This document shows, piece after piece, positions 17,113 to 26,189 of a stretch of 56,654 bases of DNA (its first letter is position 1; each line of letters opens with the position of its first letter). Both the position numbers and the translations under genes were made by a program. This DNA is from an uncultured Flavobacteriaceae bacterium (GTDB lineage: Bacteria > Bacteroidota > Bacteroidia > Flavobacteriales > Flavobacteriaceae), in the NCBI GenBank assembly GCA_947487895.1, contig CANKYF010000019.1, positions 1 to 56,654 of the forward strand, given 5' to 3'. The notes below the pieces were generated by a model that saw nothing but the letters and a program-made list of their open reading frames with translations, did not search any database and was not told the DNA's origin.

Positions 17113-18594
17113 ATGATTCCTTATAAAACCATTATTACTATTGAAAGGCAAAGTAAAATGCCTATTTATATTCAATTAACAAATCAATTCATCAAATTAA
17201 TTAAAGAAGGAACGTTGTCACCTAAAGCTAAGCTACCAGGAAGTAGAACATTAGCAGACTTATTAGGGGTTCATAGAAAAACGGTAGTCGTCTGTTATGA
17301 TGAATTAATATTACAAGGTTGGGCAGAAAGTGTTCCTCAAAAAGGAACATTCATACATGCTCATTTACCCGAATTAAAACAACAAAAACTAGCAGAGTTT
17401 ACTGAAAATAAAAATGAGCAATTGGCAGGTTTTTCTTTTAAAAAAGATGAAATTTTAGATAGACAGCTTCCTAAGCAGTTAAATGATAGTTTATATGTAA
17501 ATGATGGTGTAAATGATGAACGCTTAACACCCGCAACAGAAATTGGGATTATATACAGAAGGTTACTAGGAAAGAAATCTACTTTAAATGATTTTGGATA
17601 TGGAACTACTTATGGAAGTTTAGAGTTAAGAGAAACCTTAGTAACTTATCTAAACGAAACCAGAGGGCTTAACATTTCGGTGGAAAATATAATGATTACA
17701 AGAGGAAGCCAAATGGGAATGTTTTTAGCGGCTCAATTATTATTTGATAATGGAGGAAATATAGTTGTAGGTGAAACAAATTATAGTTCTTCAGACACAA
17801 CTTTTGAATTTTCAAAGGCGAACATTTTAAGAGTTAAGGTTGAAGACGATGGGTTAGATATTGAAGCCATTGAAGATTTATGTAATACTAAAAAAATTAA
17901 AGCAGTTTATACTACCTCACATCATCATCACCCTACTACGGTAACTATGTCTGCTCAAAAAAGATTACAATTGCTCAATCTAGCTAAAAAATATGGTTTT
18001 GCTATTATAGAAGATGATTATGACTATGATTTTAATTACAATCATGCACCAATTTTACCGTTAGCTAGCCACGATGTTTCAGGAAATGTGATATATGTAG
18101 GGTCTGTTTGTAAAATAGTAGCTCCAGTCTTTAGAGTTGGGTATTTAGTGGCTACTAAAGATTTTGTAGATGAATGTGCTAAACTAAGACGCTTTATAGA
18201 TAGGCAAGGAGATACAATATTAGAGGCAACTTTTGCTAAATTTATTAAAGAAGGGGCTTTAGATAGGCACATTAAAAAAGTAGTTAAAATTTATAAAGAA
18301 CGAAGGGATTTATTTTGCAAACTGCTTGAAGAACATCTTAAAGAGTATCTTTCTTTTGAAATTCCTAAAGGAGGAATGGCTGTTTGGGTAACTTTAAATA
18401 AGAAATATTCATGGACTCAAGTTGCTTCAATTGCAAAAGAACAGAAGTTGCTATTCATAGAGCCTCTAAGATATGATATGGCTAACACAGGGCATAATGC
18501 TATTAGAATAGGTTTTGCTCGTTATAATACAAGTGAAGCAAATGAGTTTGTCAGTAGGTTTAAAAAAACAATGGATATTCTTAAAAATAATTAA
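17113..18594 (+). CDS. MocR/PdxR-family GntR-aminotransferase regulator
   Basis: A 493-residue regulator with a winged-helix GntR domain at about 13-82 (LPGSRTLADLLGVHRKTVVVCYDEL), a linker, and a fold-type I aminotransferase domain from about 125. PLP-binding residues are visible: D302 in EDDYDYDF and the Schiff-base lysine K334 in GSVCKIVAPVFRVGYL. A histidine run (SHHHHP at 269-274) matches the substrate-loop region of MocR proteins. Members use PLP as effector, most classically to control vitamin B6 genes. Here the likely target is the divergent PNPOx-like gene. Its stop is 5 bp from the convergent DHFR gene. Confidence 0.93.
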   Translation: MIPYKTIITIERQSKMPIYIQLTNQFIKLIKEGTLSPKAKLPGSRTLADLLGVHRKTVVVCYDELILQGWAESVPQKGTFIHAHLPELKQQKLAEFTENKNEQLAGFSFKKDEILDRQLPKQLNDSLYVNDGVNDERLTPATEIGIIYRRLLGKKSTLNDFGYGTTYGSLELRETLVTYLNETRGLNISVENIMITRGSQMGMFLAAQLLFDNGGNIVVGETNYSSSDTTFEFSKANILRVKVEDDGLDIEAIEDLCNTKKIKAVYTTSHHHHPTTVTMSAQKRLQLLNLAKKYGFAIIEDDYDYDFNYNHAPILPLASHDVSGNVIYVGSVCKIVAPVFRVGYLVATKDFVDECAKLRRFIDRQGDTILEATFAKFIKEGALDRHIKKVVKIYKERRDLFCKLLEEHLKEYLSFEIPKGGMAVWVTLNKKYSWTQVASIAKEQKLLFIEPLRYDMANTGHNAIRIGFARYNTSEANEFVSRFKKTMDILKNN

Positions 18595-18599
18595 GATAA

Positions 18600-19514
18600 C
18601 TACTTTTTAACGTAAGTAATAAATGAAAACTCGTGTAAATGTTTATCATCTTTTCTGCGGAAGTCATTAGCGATTTCCTTCCAAACATCTAAATCTATTT
18701 CAGGGAAAAAAGCATCAGCCTCAAAAGTTTCATGAACCCTTGTTAATTCTATTTTATTAGCAAAATTCATGGCTTGCTCATAAATTTGTCCGCCACCAAT
18801 TACGAATGGTTGAGAGTCACTTTTGCAAGCTTCTATGGCAGCTTCTAAACTATTTACAACAATAACACCTTCAGGAACTTTATAATCAAGTTGTCTAGTA
18901 ATAACAACATGTGTTCTATTAGGTAAAGGACTAGGGAAGCTTTCAAAAGTTTTTCTTCCCATAATAATATGGTGTCCGTTTGTTAAGTTTTTAAAACGCT
19001 TTAAGTCATCACTTAAATGCCAGATTAATTTATTATCTTTTCCAATAGCATTATTTTCAGCAGCAGCGACAATGATAGTGAGTTGATGTGCTGAATTTGA
19101 TTGATTAATAGTTTCATTATAAACTTCACTTTCGGCAATTATTGGCGCTTCTTTTTTTAATTCGCTTTTAATTTTTTCAATTCTATTTTTTTGAAGTGTC
19201 ACTAACTTGTCTAATTGTTCTTGCTCCCATTTTTTTCCAAGGAATTTATGAGTAACAAATACATTAAAAGTATGATACAATAGAATGAAGAGCCAAAGCA
19301 AAATGGCAAAAACAAACCATTCAAGATTTAAAATTTTAAAGTCTTCACCAATGCCTAAAATAGTGTTTGCAATAATTAAGAAAACGGCACCTAATAAAAA
19401 CAAGACAAAGTGAGCAAAGAGGCGTTTTTTTTGTTTAACACGTTTTTGTGCATTTTGTATTAGTTCTAATTGCTCTTTATCTATTTGAGGCGTGTTTTTC
19501 TTTTTTCCGAACAT
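18600..19514 (-). CDS. folA: 2TM domain-dihydrofolate reductase fusion
   Basis: A 304-residue protein of two parts. Residues 1-125 form a 2TM-type membrane domain: a basic N-terminus, helices at about 33-53 and 64-84, then a charged linker (KEQEQLDKL-like coiled coil at 96-122). Residues 145-304 are a full-length DHFR: LTIIVAAAENNAIGKDNKLIW, the active-site acid D170 in WHLSDDL, the NADPH loop GRKTFES at 186-192 and GGGQIYEQ at 240-247. DHFR regenerates tetrahydrofolate after thymidylate synthesis; thyA lies 3.5 kb upstream on the same strand. Membrane anchoring of a normally soluble enzyme is unusual. Confidence 0.93.
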   Translation of the reverse strand: MFGKKKNTPQIDKEQLELIQNAQKRVKQKKRLFAHFVLFLLGAVFLIIANTILGIGEDFKILNLEWFVFAILLWLFILLYHTFNVFVTHKFLGKKWEQEQLDKLVTLQKNRIEKIKSELKKEAPIIAESEVYNETINQSNSAHQLTIIVAAAENNAIGKDNKLIWHLSDDLKRFKNLTNGHHIIMGRKTFESFPSPLPNRTHVVITRQLDYKVPEGVIVVNSLEAAIEACKSDSQPFVIGGGQIYEQAMNFANKIELTRVHETFEADAFFPEIDLDVWKEIANDFRRKDDKHLHEFSFITYVKK

Positions 19515-19551
19515 ACATTTTAAATAAGGAGCATAAAGTTACTATTTTTAA

Positions 19552-19677
19552 ATGAAATCTTACAATAAGGAAGGATTGGTTTGTGATGTTTTGAATAAAG
19601 AAATAGGTGATGATGTTGGTAATCAAGCTTTAAACGAGAAAATCTACATTGAGAATATTGTATTTTATGATTTGTGA
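19552..19677 (+). CDS. Possible 41-residue ORF
   Basis: An open frame beginning MKSYNKEGLVCDVLNKEIGD and ending in IENIVFYDL, in the 298-bp gap between the DHFR fusion and the CBM48 gene. Its residue composition looks protein-like and the ATG follows an AT-rich stretch, but no strong ribosome-binding site, homolog or motif is recognised. It may be a gene remnant. The rest of this gap is AT-rich promoter sequence. Confidence 0.22.
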   Translation: MKSYNKEGLVCDVLNKEIGDDVGNQALNEKIYIENIVFYDL

Positions 19678-19773
19678 TTTTTTGATACTTTAAAATAGTG
19701 TTAGCCTATATTAATAAATTGATAATTTTTTTCTGTTTGTGGTTAAAATGTATTTACGTAGGAATTTGTTTTA

Positions 19774-19781
19774 TAACTTTG
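19774..19781 (+). promoter_or_regulatory. Bacteroidetes -7 box for the CBM48 gene
   Basis: TAACTTTG fits TAnnTTTG, 31 bp before the ATG at 19813. The leader has the A-rich stretch (AAAAAATAAAATT) common before Bacteroidetes start codons. Confidence 0.45.
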
Positions 19782-19812
19782 TTTTATAAAGCAACACACA
19801 AAAAATAAAATT

Positions 19813-20109
19813 ATGGCGATTAAAAAGCAATATTTAAAAAGTAAACCGGTATGCAAGGTTACTTTTTCTATTGAAGCAGAAGCAGCAAAAAGCGTTTCTG
19901 TAGTTGGAAGTTTTAATGAATGGAATGCAAAAAAAGCACCTCTTAAAAAATTAAAGAGTGGTGTTTTTAAAGGAACTATTGATTTAGATAAAGATAGTTC
20001 TTATGAGTTTAAGTATTTAATAGATGGAGAGTATGTAAATGATACTGCTGCTGATGCTTATGCTTGGAATGATTTTGCAAATGCAGAAAATAGCGTTTTA
20101 AACGTGTAA
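19813..20109 (+). CDS. Stand-alone CBM48/isoamylase N-terminal-like protein
   Basis: A 98-residue cytoplasmic protein made of little more than one early-set domain: VTFSIEAEAAKSVSVVGSFNEWNAKKAPLKKL, then GTIDLDKDSSYEFKYLIDGEY (split here over two strands). VGSFNEWN and F-K-Y-L-I-D-G-x-Y are the glycogen-binding signatures shared by CBM48, isoamylase N-terminal domains and AMPK-beta. There is no catalytic domain. It could bind glycogen or act as a partner of another enzyme. It stands alone between a promoter and a strong terminator. Confidence 0.88.
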   Translation: MAIKKQYLKSKPVCKVTFSIEAEAAKSVSVVGSFNEWNAKKAPLKKLKSGVFKGTIDLDKDSSYEFKYLIDGEYVNDTAADAYAWNDFANAENSVLNV

Positions 20110-20128
20110 GTGAGTTTAAAAATAGTTT

Positions 20129-20170
20129 AAATTAAGAAAGCGCTTTCATTTGAAAGCGCTTTCTTAATTT
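20129..20170. terminator. Strong bidirectional terminator with 20-bp perfect stem
   Basis: The arms at 20129-20148 and 20151-20170 are perfect 20-bp reverse complements around a TT centre, with core GAAAGCGCTTTC. They separate the convergent CBM48 and T9SS genes, and each exit side is T-rich. Confidence 0.9.
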
Positions 20171-20179
20171 TTAAACATA

Positions 20180-22969
20180 TTATTTCTTGACGAATTTTTT
20201 TAATCCTAATTCACCATCAATATCTAATTGAATGAAATAAATACCAGATGTTAAACTTGAAACATCTATTTGGTTATTATATAATGTACCTTTAGAAACA
20301 ACTTGTCCAGATACATTTATTAACGCATATTTTAAATTGTTTTTTGAAGTAGGTACTTCTAAATTAATAGTTGTACTCGCTGGGTTAGGATAAAGTGAAA
20401 TTTCATTACTAACATTGTTGACGTCATTCGTAGATAAAACATTACTCACAGTAGCTTCGTACATACCATTACCATGGGTTCCTATTAAGAGATGATTGTC
20501 AGAAGGTCTGTAAGCCAATGAGCTTACAACAGCAAAACCAATTTGGCTAGGAGCTTCTCTAACCCAAGCATCAGATGAAGTCACTGTAGGGTCCGTTGAA
20601 CTATATAATCCTCTAGCAGTGCCTACAAAATAGAGTGTTTGGTTATTAACTTCTGTTATAGCAGCAGATCTTATAGAATGAGACGATAAATTACTTTCAA
20701 CTAGAGTCCAAGTTGGTGTAGCAGCTGTGGCATTAGTTGTTAAGTAAATGCTATTTATTCCATAATTAGAATAGGTAACAAGAACTATGTCTGGATTTGA
20801 TGGATGTATTGCTAAACCTGAAACAATAGAAGGGAAGCTTGTACTAGCTGTTAGAGGTGTAATATTTACAGCTGAGGATAAATTAGTTGCGTTTTGCGGA
20901 TCATTTAATCTGTAAATGTGGCCATGATCACCTCCCATAAGTAAATAACTTGAAGCTGCATTATAAGCACCTCTTGTAGTTGCAAAAATCTCAAAATGAT
21001 CAGAGTGACCAAAAGCTGTTGTAGTATCCCCTAAATCAGTCCAACCATCTTTGGTTACATTTGAAGCATCTGTAGATATAAGAAGATTATCTGTTGAAGC
21101 ATAATAGATAGCGTTATTATTATCAGGATCTAAATGATAATATGTAATAAATTGACTGTCATAAGGTGTGTCTGGTGCAGATTCTGGTGTTATTTCAGTA
21201 AATCCATCACAAAATCTATACATAGTTCCATTTTGAAGACTTAGAAAATAAGTTAAGTTGCAGGTTGGGTCAATAGAAATTGCAGCAGCACCACCATCTC
21301 CTCCAGCTCTTGAAGTTTGATCTGTTAAATTTGCTTCACCCACATCGGTTCCCCCAATAACGGTTCCATTATCTTGAGTTCCTCCAATTACGAAATCTGA
21401 TCCTACAGCAGGACTGATACCTACATGATAAAACTGAAATGTTTGGTAATTTTTATTTAAGCTTGACCAAGCCATTGTTGAGGCTGTAATATCATTAGTT
21501 CTGTGTACACCACCATCAGTTCCAGAAAAAAGAACATTGCTATTAAAAGGGCTGAAAACAAGCGCATGAATATCTGGATGATGATTTGAATACGCAGCAT
21601 AAGTAGTATTAGATGCGTACCCACCAATTCTTATAAAACGACTTCCTGAATTAGTAATATTTTCTTTCTTATAAACGTTTGTCCCTCCAATTACAACAAA
21701 GTTTGCATTATCTGGTTTAACGCTTACAACAAGATCGTAGCCACCTTGTACAGATAACGGATTATTTCCTCGATTTGAAGGGCTTCCATCCATATCACAA
21801 CCTTCAGACGGTAGTACTGCAGAATAATTAGTGAAAGTCGTAGTTCCTTGATCCCATCTCCATAGATCGGCTTCTTGTGTATCGTTAGAACAATCAGATG
21901 TATTTCCGTTTACAAACAAAACGTATAATAAATCTTCGTCTGAAGGTGCTAAAGCTAAAACTACACGTCCTGCTGGTGTAAAATCACTAGTATTAATTCT
22001 AGACCAAGTACCTGTAGAACTGTTCCCAGTTGCAGAGGACCATACACCTTCCAGAGCATCATCACACTCACCCGAAAAAGCAGCATAAACTCTACCAGCT
22101 GATGTAATGGTTAAATCTGTTATGTCATTAGTATTATTTATTGAACTATTTAACTCTGTAACCCAAGATGTACCGTTAAATCTAACAATTCTCCCCAAAA
22201 TAGCAGCAAATAGCTCTCCAGTTACAGGATGAACAGCTAGATTTGTAATAATATCGAACCTACTATTAAACCCTCCTTCATGAGCTGAATCAGTTGATGA
22301 AATTTGAGACCATGTTATTCCTCCATTGGTAGATTGCCATATACCATCTCCGTAGAAAAAAGCTCCAATATCTCCTTGAGAAGATGCATTTGCAGAATTC
22401 CCTAAGGCCTCCCCTGTACCATAATACCAGATGTTTTCAAATCCAGATCTAGGATCCTGTACTATAGCTGTTACACTATGTATTTCATCATTTGGAGATA
22501 CTTTAGTCCAGTTAGCACCACCATCAGTTGTTCTAAAAACACCACCGCTAACGCCACCAGCTATAATTGTGTTACCAGTGTTATCACTTCTGTCCACAAC
22601 AAGTGCTCTTGTTCTTCCTCCTAGATTGCCAGGACCTCTACTAACATATGCAGCTTGTGGTACTTTAGCAGTTAAATTATTAGATACTCTTAGTTGCGCA
22701 TTTTTAGCTTGTTTAAACTCTCTGTTTTTTTCTGTTTTAGGAATATCACCAGTATTAGGGTTTGCTCGTCTGTAAAATTCATACAAACTACGAGCTTCAT
22801 TGTATAAAGCACGTTCTTCTAATGTTTTTTTCTTACCCTTTTTTGTAGGATTAATAATTTTTCTTTCAATCTTTGATGTTTTTTTATCGTCAGATTGAAA
22901 GGGGTTAATTACTAATAAATAAATTAAACCACAGCAGAATAGTGAAGCTAAGAGTAGTTTTTTTTTCAT
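20180..22969 (-). CDS. T9SS-secreted BNR/sortilin-type beta-propeller protein
   Basis: A 929-residue protein with an N-terminal hydrophobic signal (LLLASLFCCGLIYLLVI), a basic spacer, and a large propeller region with repeated S/T-x-D-G-G-x-x-W turns (RTTDGGANWTKVS near 146-158, QSTNGGITWSQIS). The C-terminal 75 residues start SLYPNPASTTINLEV and end GLKKFVKK, a type A type IX sorting domain that directs export and surface attachment. BNR/VPS10-like propellers occur in glycosidases and adhesins, but no sialidase catalytic arginines were identified. It lies 35 bp after thyA on the same strand, with no evident functional link. Confidence 0.9.
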   Translation of the reverse strand: MKKKLLLASLFCCGLIYLLVINPFQSDDKKTSKIERKIINPTKKGKKKTLEERALYNEARSLYEFYRRANPNTGDIPKTEKNREFKQAKNAQLRVSNNLTAKVPQAAYVSRGPGNLGGRTRALVVDRSDNTGNTIIAGGVSGGVFRTTDGGANWTKVSPNDEIHSVTAIVQDPRSGFENIWYYGTGEALGNSANASSQGDIGAFFYGDGIWQSTNGGITWSQISSTDSAHEGGFNSRFDIITNLAVHPVTGELFAAILGRIVRFNGTSWVTELNSSINNTNDITDLTITSAGRVYAAFSGECDDALEGVWSSATGNSSTGTWSRINTSDFTPAGRVVLALAPSDEDLLYVLFVNGNTSDCSNDTQEADLWRWDQGTTTFTNYSAVLPSEGCDMDGSPSNRGNNPLSVQGGYDLVVSVKPDNANFVVIGGTNVYKKENITNSGSRFIRIGGYASNTTYAAYSNHHPDIHALVFSPFNSNVLFSGTDGGVHRTNDITASTMAWSSLNKNYQTFQFYHVGISPAVGSDFVIGGTQDNGTVIGGTDVGEANLTDQTSRAGGDGGAAAISIDPTCNLTYFLSLQNGTMYRFCDGFTEITPESAPDTPYDSQFITYYHLDPDNNNAIYYASTDNLLISTDASNVTKDGWTDLGDTTTAFGHSDHFEIFATTRGAYNAASSYLLMGGDHGHIYRLNDPQNATNLSSAVNITPLTASTSFPSIVSGLAIHPSNPDIVLVTYSNYGINSIYLTTNATAATPTWTLVESNLSSHSIRSAAITEVNNQTLYFVGTARGLYSSTDPTVTSSDAWVREAPSQIGFAVVSSLAYRPSDNHLLIGTHGNGMYEATVSNVLSTNDVNNVSNEISLYPNPASTTINLEVPTSKNNLKYALINVSGQVVSKGTLYNNQIDVSSLTSGIYFIQLDIDGELGLKKFVKK

Positions 22970-23004
22970 GATTATAGATTGATATATGGTTTTGGTATAA
23001 AGTC

Positions 23005-23829
23005 TTAGATCGCTACAGCACCTTTTATGTGAGGGTGTGGATTGTAATCTAATAAGGTGAAATCTTCAAACTTAAAATCGAAGATGTTTTTAATATCAGG
23101 ATTTAAAACCATTTTTGGTAATGGTCTTGGATCTCTAGATAATTGTAATTCTAATTGCTCAAAATGATTGCTGTAAATATGAGCATCACCGAAGGTATGA
23201 ATAAATTCACCAGGTTGGTAACCACATACTTGCGCCATCATCAAGGTAAATAGAGCATAAGATGCAATGTTAAATGGGACTCCTAGAAAGATATCTGCAC
23301 TGCGTTGGTATAATTGACAAGATAATTTACCGTTTGCAACATAAAATTGAAAGAATGCATGGCATGGAGGTAAAGCAGCTTTACCATTAGCTACATTCTC
23401 GCTAAATGATACAGATGTGTCTGGTAATACTGAAGGATTCCATGCAGATACTAACATTCTTCTGCTATTAGGATTGTTTTTTAAAGTTTCAATAACCTCT
23501 TTAATTTGGTCAATCTCATCACTGTTCCAATTACGCCATTGATGACCATAAACAGGTCCTAAATCGCCGTTTTCATCTGCCCATTCATTCCAAATTCTAA
23601 CACCATTTTCGGTTAGGTAGTTGATGTTAGTATCCCCCTTTAAAAACCAAAGGAGTTCATAAATAATAGATTTTAAGTGTAATTTTTTAGTAGTGACCAT
23701 TGGGAAACCTTCGTTTAAATCAAAACGCATTTGATAACCAAACACACTTTTAGTGCCTGTACCTGTTCTGTCTCCTTTTTCGTTACCGTTTTCTAAAACG
23801 TGTCTTACTAAATCGTGGTATTGCTTCAT
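23005..23829 (-). CDS. thyA: Thymidylate synthase
   Basis: ThyA makes dTMP from dUMP using methylene-tetrahydrofolate, producing dihydrofolate that the nearby DHFR recycles. The 274 residues match the short form. Visible motifs are [18 protein letters not shown] at 21-38, the phosphate-binding arginine pair at 123-124, the nucleophile C156 in [30 protein letters not shown] at 175-192, and HIYSNHFEQ. It is surrounded by a nucleoside transporter upstream and DHFR downstream. Confidence 0.97.
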   Translation of the reverse strand: MKQYHDLVRHVLENGNEKGDRTGTGTKSVFGYQMRFDLNEGFPMVTTKKLHLKSIIYELLWFLKGDTNINYLTENGVRIWNEWADENGDLGPVYGHQWRNWNSDEIDQIKEVIETLKNNPNSRRMLVSAWNPSVLPDTSVSFSENVANGKAALPPCHAFFQFYVANGKLSCQLYQRSADIFLGVPFNIASYALFTLMMAQVCGYQPGEFIHTFGDAHIYSNHFEQLELQLSRDPRPLPKMVLNPDIKNIFDFKFEDFTLLDYNPHPHIKGAVAI

Positions 23830-23929
23830 ATAATCAAGTCTCTTTTACTTCAGAATTAAAAATATGAAAATACTTGCATACAGATTTGTTTATTGCAAGA
23901 AAGTTATTAACGAGATGTTTATAGATGGA

Positions 23930-25435
23930 TTAGCCAATAATCATACCTGCAATGGTAGCAGTAAGTAAGGCTGCAACTGTACCTCCAATAAGAGCTTTCA
24001 CTCCAAATTTAGCCAGATTATCTCTTTGAGATGGAGCTAAAACACCAATACCTCCAATTTGAATACCTATAGAGGCAAAATTAGCAAAACCACAGAGTGC
24101 ATAAGTTGAGATGACTATAGATCTATGATTTAAAATTAAGTTAGCGTTTTTCATTTCACTCAATGATGCATATGCAAAAAACTCGTTTAAAATAGTTTTT
24201 TCACCCAGAAGTTGACCAACTAATCTAATGTCTTCATAGGGGACACCAATCAACCAAGCCACAGGAGCAAAGATATTACCTAAAATATATTGCATAGAGA
24301 AGTTTGAGTATCTACCGTTAGTAGATGAAGCAATAATATCATTTAGACCAGTATAATTACCAATTATATCTCCAGTGAACCAATTTAGTACAGCCATTAG
24401 TGCGGTAAAAACAAGTAGCATAGCACCTACATTAACAGCAAGTTTTAAGCCGTCTGTTGTACCTCTTGAAATAGCATCTAATATATTAGTTCCTATTTTA
24501 TCTTTAGATATATTGAGATTGGTATCTACTTTTTCATGTTCGGTTTGAGGATATAGCATTTTTGCAATCATAATTGCCGCTGGGGCAGACATTATTGATG
24601 CTGTTAATAAGTGCTTAGTGAAAATAACTTTTTCAGCATCACTATCACCACCTAGAAAAGTAATAAACGCAGCTAAAACACCTCCAGCAATTGTTGCCAT
24701 ACCTCCTACCATAAGAGAAAGTATTTCAGATTTAGTCATTCTCTCTAAATATGGTTTTACTACCAAAGGAGCTTCGGTCTGTCCAATGAAAATATTCGCT
24801 GCTGCTGCTAAACTTTCTGCTCCAGAGAGTCTCATAGTTTTACTCATTATCCAAGCAAATACGTAAACAAACTTTTGGAGTATACCGAGGTAATACAATA
24901 GAGAGGTGAAAGCCGAAAAGAAAACTATTGTAGGTAAAACTTTAAAAGCAAAAATATACCCAAAAGTGTCAGTATTGGTAATTAAACCTCCAAAAAGGAA
25001 TTCAGCACCTTTATCGCTTAAAGCTAGAAATTCTACAATTTTTCTTGATAAAAAATCAAAAGCCTGGGCTACAAATTCTACTTTTAAAACTAATAAAGCA
25101 AAAATAATTTGTAAGCATAGGCCAGTAATAACTAATCTCCAATCAATAGACTTTTTATTTGAACTAAGTAAATAACACGAAAAAATAAGGAATATTAAGC
25201 CAAGTAGTCCTCTCCATAAACTATTAAAACTAAATCCTTGACTAGGAATTATTGAACTAGAAGTTTTAGGGCTTTCGCTTTTAACTGGATGATCTACTAA
25301 AGTTGTTTCAGTGCCTTCATGAACATCAACTTTAGTTGAGGTATTAACTATGATTTCTTTTTCTGATTCTTGTGCTATTGTTGAAGTTGTAAAAACTAAA
25401 AAAAAAGCAAAAAAAAGCAGAAAAAAGTGTTTCAT
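23930..25435 (-). CDS. Concentrative nucleoside transporter (CNT/NupC family)
   Basis: An inner-membrane, cation-coupled nucleoside importer. The 501 residues comprise an N-terminal signal-like segment (ending TIAQ near residue 22), a 60-residue polar stretch not seen in typical 400-residue CNTs, and the CNT core. The core includes GAEFLFGGL near 143-151, FIGQTEAPLVVKPYL near 215-229 (the Q-T-E-A-P substrate motif), and ALCGFANFASIGIQIGGIG near 450. Ten or more hydrophobic helices are apparent. It follows the nuclease gene by 10 bp, so the two are co-transcribed. It fits with thyA and DHFR in nucleotide supply. Confidence 0.92.
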   Translation of the reverse strand: MKHFFLLFFAFFLVFTTSTIAQESEKEIIVNTSTKVDVHEGTETTLVDHPVKSESPKTSSSIIPSQGFSFNSLWRGLLGLIFLIFSCYLLSSNKKSIDWRLVITGLCLQIIFALLVLKVEFVAQAFDFLSRKIVEFLALSDKGAEFLFGGLITNTDTFGYIFAFKVLPTIVFFSAFTSLLYYLGILQKFVYVFAWIMSKTMRLSGAESLAAAANIFIGQTEAPLVVKPYLERMTKSEILSLMVGGMATIAGGVLAAFITFLGGDSDAEKVIFTKHLLTASIMSAPAAIMIAKMLYPQTEHEKVDTNLNISKDKIGTNILDAISRGTTDGLKLAVNVGAMLLVFTALMAVLNWFTGDIIGNYTGLNDIIASSTNGRYSNFSMQYILGNIFAPVAWLIGVPYEDIRLVGQLLGEKTILNEFFAYASLSEMKNANLILNHRSIVISTYALCGFANFASIGIQIGGIGVLAPSQRDNLAKFGVKALIGGTVAALLTATIAGMIIG

Positions 25436-25445
25436 AGTAATAGGT

Positions 25446-26069
25446 TTATTGACGTTTAGAAATTTCGTCTCTAATGTGAGCAGCTTTTTCGTAATCTTCG
25501 TTTGCTACAGCTTCTTCAAGAAGCTTTTGCAATTCTTCAATAGTTTTGCTTGTATAGCTTTCCTTTGGTCCATCTGGCTCTAATTCACTTGCTACTAACT
25601 CATCCATAAGAATGCTATCTTCTTTTGGTTCGTCTTCATCTTCTTTGGAAGGATTTACTTTTAGATAAATTCCTGCTTTATCTAAGATGTTTTTATATGT
25701 GAAAATAGGCGCGTCAAAACGCAGTGCTAAGGCAATAGCATCACTAGTTCTGGCATCAATAATCTCTTCAATTTTATCACGCTCACAAATTAAGCTAGAA
25801 TAAAATACACCATCTACTAATTTATGAATGATAACTTGCTTGACTACAATATCAAATCTATCTGCAAAATTTTTAAATAAATCATGAGTTAAAGGTCTAG
25901 GAGGTCTAATTTCTTTTTCTAATGCTATAGCTATAGATTGGGCTTCAAAAGCACCAATAACAATAGGTAACTTACGATCTCCATCAACTTCATTTAATAT
26001 AAGTGCATAAGCACCATTTTGGGTTTGACTATAAGAAATCCCCTTAATATTTAATCTAACTAGACTCAT
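25446..26069 (-). CDS. Bifunctional nuclease family (DUF151) with UVR motif
   Basis: A 207-residue protein. The BFN/DUF151 domain spans about 1-140 (LPIVIGAFEAQSIAIALE at 35-52, RPLTHDLFKNF, DARTSDAIALALRF at 107-120). An acidic linker follows, then a UVR motif at about 176-205 (LEEAVANEDYEKAAHIRDEI), the UvrB/UvrC interaction helix pair. Archetypes have DNase and RNase activity, but the cellular role is unsettled. A UVR tail suggests contact with repair or protease partners. It is the first gene of a pair with the nucleoside transporter. Confidence 0.9.
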   Translation of the reverse strand: MSLVRLNIKGISYSQTQNGAYALILNEVDGDRKLPIVIGAFEAQSIAIALEKEIRPPRPLTHDLFKNFADRFDIVVKQVIIHKLVDGVFYSSLICERDKIEEIIDARTSDAIALALRFDAPIFTYKNILDKAGIYLKVNPSKEDEDEPKEDSILMDELVASELEPDGPKESYTSKTIEELQKLLEEAVANEDYEKAAHIRDEISKRQ

Positions 26070-26189
26070 AATTTTTACAAAAGCACAAAGAACTGTTTAA
26101 ATTCGGAATTTACCAAACTGCCAAAGACAGATTTGTTATTATAACACCAAATTATAACAGTTCCCTGAAATAAATTTATAAAAAATAAT

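Noticed and set aside
22431-22775. 114-codon plus-strand ORF inside the T9SS propeller gene
   Set aside because: Shadow of a long, well-supported minus-strand gene; composition is not protein-like.
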